Positions 58,168 to 64,000 of a stretch of 64,000 nt of DNA are shown piece by piece (position 1 is the stretch's first letter; each line of letters opens with the position of its first letter). Source of the DNA: Pantoea piersonii. Lineage in GTDB: Bacteria > Pseudomonadota > Gammaproteobacteria > Enterobacterales > Enterobacteriaceae. Both the position numbers and the translations under genes were made by a program. Below the pieces are notes generated by a model. The model was not told where the DNA came from. It saw only the letters and a list, made by a program, of their open reading frames with translations, and searched no databases. The stretch covers positions 103,222 to 167,221 of the forward strand of contig NZ_RARB01000010.1 of the NCBI RefSeq assembly GCF_003612015.1, in the 5' to 3' direction.

Positions 58168-59293
58168 ATTACGCCTGGCGATCGTCCGGCAAAAATACCG
58201 TCCCGACGGCGGCGCCGAACGTTTTATATCACGCGCGCTCGAAGCGCTCGGCAGCGAGCAGCTGGATCTCAATATCATCACGCGCAGCTGGCAGGGCACG
58301 CCCAATCCCGACTGGCATCTGCATATCTGCAATCCGCCTAAGCTGGGCCGTATTTCGCGTGAGCGCGGCTTTGCGCGCGCAGCGCGCGCCTGCTGGGAAA
58401 AAGAGCGGTTCGATATCGTTCAGAGCCACGAGCGCATCGCGGGCTGCGATATTTTTCGCGCCGGCGACGGCGTGCATCGCGTCTGGCTGGAGCAGCGGGC
58501 GCGCATCGTCTCGCCGTGGCAGCGTATGAGCACCGCGCTCAGCCCCTATCATCGCTATGTGCTACGCGCGGAAGCGGAAATGTTTAACGCTTCCTCTCTG
58601 AAAGCGGTGATCTGCAACTCCGAGATGGTCAAGCGCGACATCCTGCGCTGCTTTTCGCTGAGCGCGGAGAAAATCCATGTTATCCATAACGCCATTGATG
58701 CTCAGCGCTTCCAGCCCGCCAGTGAGGCGAGCCGCCATGCCACGCGTCAGCAGCTGCAGCTGCCGGACAGCGCCACTGTACTGATCTACGTCGGCTCCGG
58801 CTTCGAGCGTAAAGGGTTGAAGGCGGCAATTGAGGCGCTGGCGAACAGCGACCGCTATCTGATCGTAGTCGGACAGGACAAGCAGCTGTCGCGCTATCAG
58901 CAGCTGGCGAATCAGCTGAACTGTCTCGACCGACTGCGCTTTGTCGGCGTGCAGCAGGATGTGCAGCCTTTTTACCACGCCGCCGACGGGCTGCTGTTGC
59001 CGACGCTCTACGATCCTTTCCCCAATGTCGTGCTGGAGGCAATGGCCTGCGGCCTGCCGGTGATCACCAGCACCGGCTGCGGCGGCGCGGAATTTATTAC
59101 CGCTGGTCAGGAAGGCTTCGTTTGCGATGCGTTAGATATCAACGCGTTGAATCAGGCTATTATGGCGATACCAGCCCTTTCGGCTGATTCGCGTCTGGGC
59201 GAAGCTGCAAGGCGCAGAATTGAGCCCTACGGACCTCAGCGTCTTGCGCAGTCGCTGACTTCGCTTTATCAGCAGGTTCTGTCGCGTCGCTGA
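58160..59293 (+). CDS. wabG: LPS core galacturonosyltransferase WabG
   Basis: GT4 enzyme of 377 residues. LRLAIVRQKYRPDGGAERF at the start and DIFRAGDGVHRVWLEQR match WabG/WaaG relatives. The donor domain has VGSGFERKGLKAAIEAL and DPFPNVVLEAMACGLPVI. In Klebsiella and Serratia, WabG adds GalA to HepII; E. coli WaaG, the homologue, adds Glc. The presence of waaE favours the WabG assignment. ATG 58160 lies inside the waaQ end. Confidence 0.82.
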   Translation: MTKLRLAIVRQKYRPDGGAERFISRALEALGSEQLDLNIITRSWQGTPNPDWHLHICNPPKLGRISRERGFARAARACWEKERFDIVQSHERIAGCDIFRAGDGVHRVWLEQRARIVSPWQRMSTALSPYHRYVLRAEAEMFNASSLKAVICNSEMVKRDILRCFSLSAEKIHVIHNAIDAQRFQPASEASRHATRQQLQLPDSATVLIYVGSGFERKGLKAAIEALANSDRYLIVVGQDKQLSRYQQLANQLNCLDRLRFVGVQQDVQPFYHAADGLLLPTLYDPFPNVVLEAMACGLPVITSTGCGGAEFITAGQEGFVCDALDINALNQAIMAIPALSADSRLGEAARRRIEPYGPQRLAQSLTSLYQQVLSRR

Positions 59294-59378
59294 CAAAGTG
59301 ATGAGCGTATTTAGGCTTTCTGATAACATAGATTGATTTATGTGAAATTTTTTCTGCCAGGCTGTCGAAACGATAACT

Positions 59379-60652
59379 ATGACAACCCTCTATACCGTTC
59401 TGCTCTATCTTATTCAGCCGCTCATCTGGCTGCGCCTCTGGCTGCGCGGCCGTAAAGCGCCGGCGTACCGTAAACGCTGGGCAGAGCGCTACGGCTACTG
59501 CACGGGAAAAGTGGAGCCGGACGGCATTGTTCTGCACTCAGTTTCCGTCGGTGAAACCCTGGCGGCGATTCCGTTAGTGCGCGCGCTACGCCATCGCTAT
59601 CCCACCCTGCCGATTACCGTGACCACCATGACGCCGACCGGCTCTGAGCGGGCGCAGTCGGCGTTCGGCAAAGATGTGCATCACGTTTATCTGCCTTACG
59701 ATCTGCCGGGTGCCATTAATCGTTTCCTCGACACGGTCAATCCGCGTCTGGTGATCATCATGGAAACCGAGCTGTGGCCCAACATTATTCGTATTCTGCA
59801 TCAGCGTCAGATTCCGCTGGTGATCGCCAATGCCCGCCTGTCGGAACGTTCTTCTAAAGGTTATCGCAAGCTGGGCGGCTTTATGCGCGACCTGTTGCAG
59901 CGCATCACCCTTATCGCCGCACAGAATGCGGAAGATGGCGATCGCTTTCTGGCGCTGGGCCTGAAACGCTCGCAGCTGGCGGTCACCGGCAGCCTGAAAT
60001 TCGATATTTCCGTCACGCCTGAGCTGGCCGCCAGAGCAATTACGCTGCGTCGTCAGTGGGCGCCGCGCCGTCCGGTCTGGATCGCCACCAGCACCCATGA
60101 AGGGGAAGAGGCGATTGTGCTCGATGCGCATCGTCGTCTGCTGCAGACTTTTCCCGACCTGCTGCTAATTCTGGTACCTCGCCATCCGGAGCGCTTCAGC
60201 GACGCGCGCGATCTGACGCAAAAACGCAACTTCAGCTTTATCCTGCGCAGCAGCGGCGAAATCCCCTCCGGCTCGACGCAGGTTGTTATCGGCGACACCA
60301 TGGGCGAACTGATGCTGCTCTACGGCATTGCCGATCTCGCCTTTGTCGGCGGCAGCCTGGTAGAGCGCGGCGGACACAATCCGCTGGAGCCTGCCGCGCA
60401 CGCCATTCCGGTGCTGATGGGGCCGCATACCTGGAACTTCAAAGATATCTGCAGCAAGCTGCAGCAGGCGCAGGGCCTGATTACCGTGACCGACGTTGTA
60501 TCGCTGGAGAAAGAAGTGACCAATCTGCTTCAGGATGAGGATTACCGACTCTACTACGGTCGCCACGCGGTCGAGGTGCTGCACCAGAACCAGGGCGCAT
60601 TGCAGCGTCTGCTACAGTTACTCGAACCTCATTTACCGCCACGGGCCCACTG

Positions 60653-60653
<1 letters not shown>
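59379..60653 (+). CDS. waaA: 3-deoxy-D-manno-octulosonic acid transferase (Kdo transferase)
   Basis: Membrane-associated GT30 enzyme of 424 residues (E. coli 425) that adds two Kdo residues to lipid IVA using CMP-Kdo. An N-terminal hydrophobic anchor ([17 protein letters not shown]) precedes [18 protein letters not shown] (catalytic Glu) and [17 protein letters not shown]. Essential in most enterobacteria. Its stop overlaps the waaE start by one base. Confidence 0.97.
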
Positions 60654-61905
<1,252 letters not shown>

Positions 61906-62715
61906 TTAACGCTGGCAGTTGGGGCACCAGAAGGTGCTGCGCTGCCCGTGCTTACCGCTGACAATCGGCGTACCGCAGGCGCGGCAGGGTTCGCCAGCGC
62001 GTCCATAAACCTGCAGCTCCTGAGCAAAATACCCTGGCTTGCCGTCGCTCTGTAAGAAGTCGCGCAGCGTCGTACCGCCCTGCTCTATGGAACGCAGCAG
62101 TACGGCCTTAATGGTCGCGGCCAGACGCTGCGCCTCTTCATCGCTCAGGCTCATTGCCGGACGATCGGGCAGGATCCCGGCAGTGAACAGCGATTCGCTG
62201 GCGTAGATATTGCCGACGCCGACGACCACTTTATTATCCATTAGCCACTGCTTTACCGCCGTGCGCTTGCCGCGCGACTTTTGATAGAGATAGTCGCCGC
62301 TAAAGGCGTCGCTGAGTGGTTCAGGCCCCAGATGCGCCAGCACGTTGCTCCCTTCGGGATCGGTGCTCCACAGCCAGGCGCCAAAGCGGCGCGGATCGGT
62401 GTAGCGCAGCACTTTGCCGTTGCTCATCACTAAATCGACATGGTCATGCTTCGCGGCGGGCTGCTCTTCCGGCAGCACGCGCAAACTGCCGGACATGCCA
62501 AGATGGATGATGATCCAGCCGTGGGGCAGCTCCAGCAGCAAATATTTGGCGCGGCGCTGCACGCTCAGCACAGGCTGGTCGCTGAGCGCATGGATCTCCT
62601 GCGACACCGGCCAGCGCAGACGCGAATTACGCACCACCGCATGTAGAATTTTTTCGCCCACCAGATGCGGTTCTATGCCGCGTCGGCTGGTTTCGACCTC
62701 GGGTAATTCCGGCAT
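61906..62715 (-). CDS. mutM: Formamidopyrimidine-DNA glycosylase
   Basis: Base-excision repair enzyme of 269 residues that removes 8-oxoguanine. The catalytic N-terminus after Met removal is [12 protein letters not shown] (P1, E2), K57 is in [10 protein letters not shown], the helix-two-turn-helix is near [12 protein letters not shown], and the C-terminal zinc finger is CRACG...CPNCQ. Downstream of rpmB-rpmG as in E. coli, but with a terminator in between. Confidence 0.98.
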   Translation of the reverse strand: MPELPEVETSRRGIEPHLVGEKILHAVVRNSRLRWPVSQEIHALSDQPVLSVQRRAKYLLLELPHGWIIIHLGMSGSLRVLPEEQPAAKHDHVDLVMSNGKVLRYTDPRRFGAWLWSTDPEGSNVLAHLGPEPLSDAFSGDYLYQKSRGKRTAVKQWLMDNKVVVGVGNIYASESLFTAGILPDRPAMSLSDEEAQRLAATIKAVLLRSIEQGGTTLRDFLQSDGKPGYFAQELQVYGRAGEPCRACGTPIVSGKHGQRSTFWCPNCQR

Positions 62716-62740
62716 GTTCTCTCCTCAAAAAGCGGCAAAA

Positions 62741-62770
62741 ACAAAAAACCCGGCCGAAGCCGGGTTTTTC
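62741..62770. terminator. Terminator between rpmG and mutM
   Basis: AAACCCGGC-CGAA-GCCGGGTTTTT. A and T runs on both sides allow function on the minus strand after rpmG. mutM expression may depend on readthrough or its own promoter. Confidence 0.8.
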
Positions 62771-62784
62771 ACAGAACACCAAAA

Positions 62785-62955
<171 letters not shown>

Positions 62956-62963
62956 TCAGTTCC

Positions 62964-63221
<258 letters not shown>

Positions 63222-63344
63222 TCAGCTCGAGCTTTAAAAACTAGGTCTTGGCCGCCTCGTCAGGCTCATAGCCCGCCAGGCGAGTTCCATGTGAACCCGC
63301 TAAGCTGGCCCAAACGCCAAACCCGAGATTCTCAAAGGTGGCGT

Positions 63345-63373
63345 AGTATACGCCGCTCAGCGCAAGTGCTCAA
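63345..63373 (-). promoter_or_regulatory. rpmB promoter
   Basis: On the minus strand TTGAGC (63368-63373), 17 nt, TATACT (63345-63350). The implied rpmB leader is about 140 nt and GC-rich. Confidence 0.7.
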
Positions 63374-63407
63374 GTCCCGAACAGATAAAGATCCCTGAAG
63401 ATCGTGC

Positions 63408-63435
63408 AAAAACCCGCCATCTGCACCTGGCAAGG
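63408..63435 (-). terminator. Possible radC terminator
   Basis: On the minus strand a stem CCC(TT)GCC with GGCGGG, interrupted by a two-nt bulge, is followed by TTTTT, about 15 nt after the radC stop. Confidence 0.4.
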
Positions 63436-63443
63436 GAGGCTTT

Positions 63444-64000
63444 TTACAGCCAGCCGCGCTCCGCAAAAGAGACATATTCGCCGTGACCAATCACCAGATG
63501 ATCGAGCAGACGTATATTAAGCAGGGCGCAGGCCGCGCTTACTTTGTGCGTAATATGGCGATCGGCGCGGCTGGGTTCCGCCATTCCGGAAGGATGATTA
63601 TGCGCCAGAATAATCGCCGCCGCGTTAAGCTTCAGCGCCTCGCGCACGATTTCACGCGGATGCACCTCGACGCTGTTAATGGATCCCATAAATATTTTCT
63701 GCGCCTGCAAGACACGGTGCTGATTATCAAGAAACAGCGCCATAAAAATCTCCCGCTCCTGATGCGCCAGCACGCCCTGCAGATAGTGTCGCGTCACCTG
63801 CGGGTTCGCCATCACATCTTCCCGCGCCATCTGGCTGGCGAAAAAGCGCCGCGCCAGTTCAGCGATAGCATGCAGCTGCGCCAGCTTCGCAGCGCCGACG
63901 CCTTTTATCTCGTCAAACTCCGCCGGCCCGGCGGTCATAATGTGATAAAGCGAACCGAACCGCTGCAGCATCTGCTGCGCCAGCGTCATGACATTCGCAC
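63444..64000 (-). CDS. radC: RadC family protein (partial, 5' end outside window)
   Basis: The C-terminal 185 or so residues of RadC (E. coli 222). A helix-hairpin-helix region (FDEIKGVGAAKLAQLHAIAELARR) precedes a JAMM/MPN-like domain with NSVEVHPREIVREALKLNA and the metal-binding ILAHNHPSGMAEPSRAD. The open frame continues to the window edge through A-N-V before the first in-window Met at 63989, and that Met aligns inside the E. coli protein. So the true start lies beyond the window. Despite its name its cellular function is unresolved. Confidence 0.95.
   Translation of the reverse strand, partial: ANVMTLAQQMLQRFGSLYHIMTAGPAEFDEIKGVGAAKLAQLHAIAELARRFFASQMAREDVMANPQVTRHYLQGVLAHQEREIFMALFLDNQHRVLQAQKIFMGSINSVEVHPREIVREALKLNAAAIILAHNHPSGMAEPSRADRHITHKVSAACALLNIRLLDHLVIGHGEYVSFAERGWL

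Overview
The window is a stretch of chromosomal core genome from an enterobacterium (order Enterobacterales). Gene content and protein similarity point to an Erwiniaceae-like organism (Pantoea, Erwinia or Mixta relatives). That genus-level placement is inference from gene order (emrD between glpX and fpr, cpxRA joined to trmL-cysE, a WabG/WaaE-type LPS core cluster). No phage, insertion sequence, CRISPR array or conjugative gene was seen.

Layout. 1-4.4 kb: tRNA-Pro(CGG), eptB (lipid A/Kdo modification), the ohr/ohrR peroxide-resistance pair, a divergent small HD-domain alarmone-hydrolase-like gene, and yiaG (HigA-like helix-turn-helix protein). 4.7-12.1 kb: a cytosolic-type gamma-glutamyltransferase homologue, then the methionine regulon (metF, metL, metB, metJ) with clear MetJ operator arrays, and rpmE. 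12.3-19.7 kb: priA, cytR, ftsN, hslVU, rraA, zapB. 20-31.6 kb: glycerol and central metabolism and transport (glpF, glpK, glpX, emrD, fpr, yiiQ, tpiA, cdh, sbp, pfkA, fieF). 31.8-35.3 kb: a KGG-repeat stress protein and the Cpx envelope-stress system (cpxP with its 3' sRNA CpxQ, cpxRA). 35.3-41.3 kb: trmL, cysE, gpsA, secB, grxC, yibN, envC, yibQ. 41.4-61.4 kb: LPS-core region, with two unassigned glycosyltransferase genes, tdh-kbl, hldD-waaF-waaC, a variable block (glycosyltransferases, the ligase waaL, a deacetylase on the opposite strand), then wabH-like, a GT9 gene, waaH-like, waaQ, wabG, waaA and waaE. 61.4-64 kb: coaD, mutM, rpmG, rpmB and the 3' part of radC, cut by the window end.

How the genes work together. 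MetJ controls the divergent metJ/metBL block and metF through tandem 8-bp boxes. GlpR sites precede glpF-glpK. A consensus CpxR box sits in the cpxP/cpxR divergent promoter. The LPS genes form two converging or co-oriented blocks that build the heptose/Kdo inner core and decorate it with Glc, GalA and probably GlcN.

Most of the window is ordinary core genome. The items most worth a second look are non-coding or accessory: a 62-nt near-perfect hairpin 5' of yiaG whose three imperfections are all G-U pairs on one strand; an orphan terminator with two upstream hairpins between zapB and glpF (sRNA candidate); a predicted leaderless ohrR transcript overlapping palindromes shared with an alarmone-hydrolase-like gene; a terminator between gpsA and cysE; CpxQ conservation; and an LPS-core block with an opposite-strand deacetylase and two unassigned glycosyltransferases where E. 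coli has a single gene. No wholly new multi-gene system could be supported.
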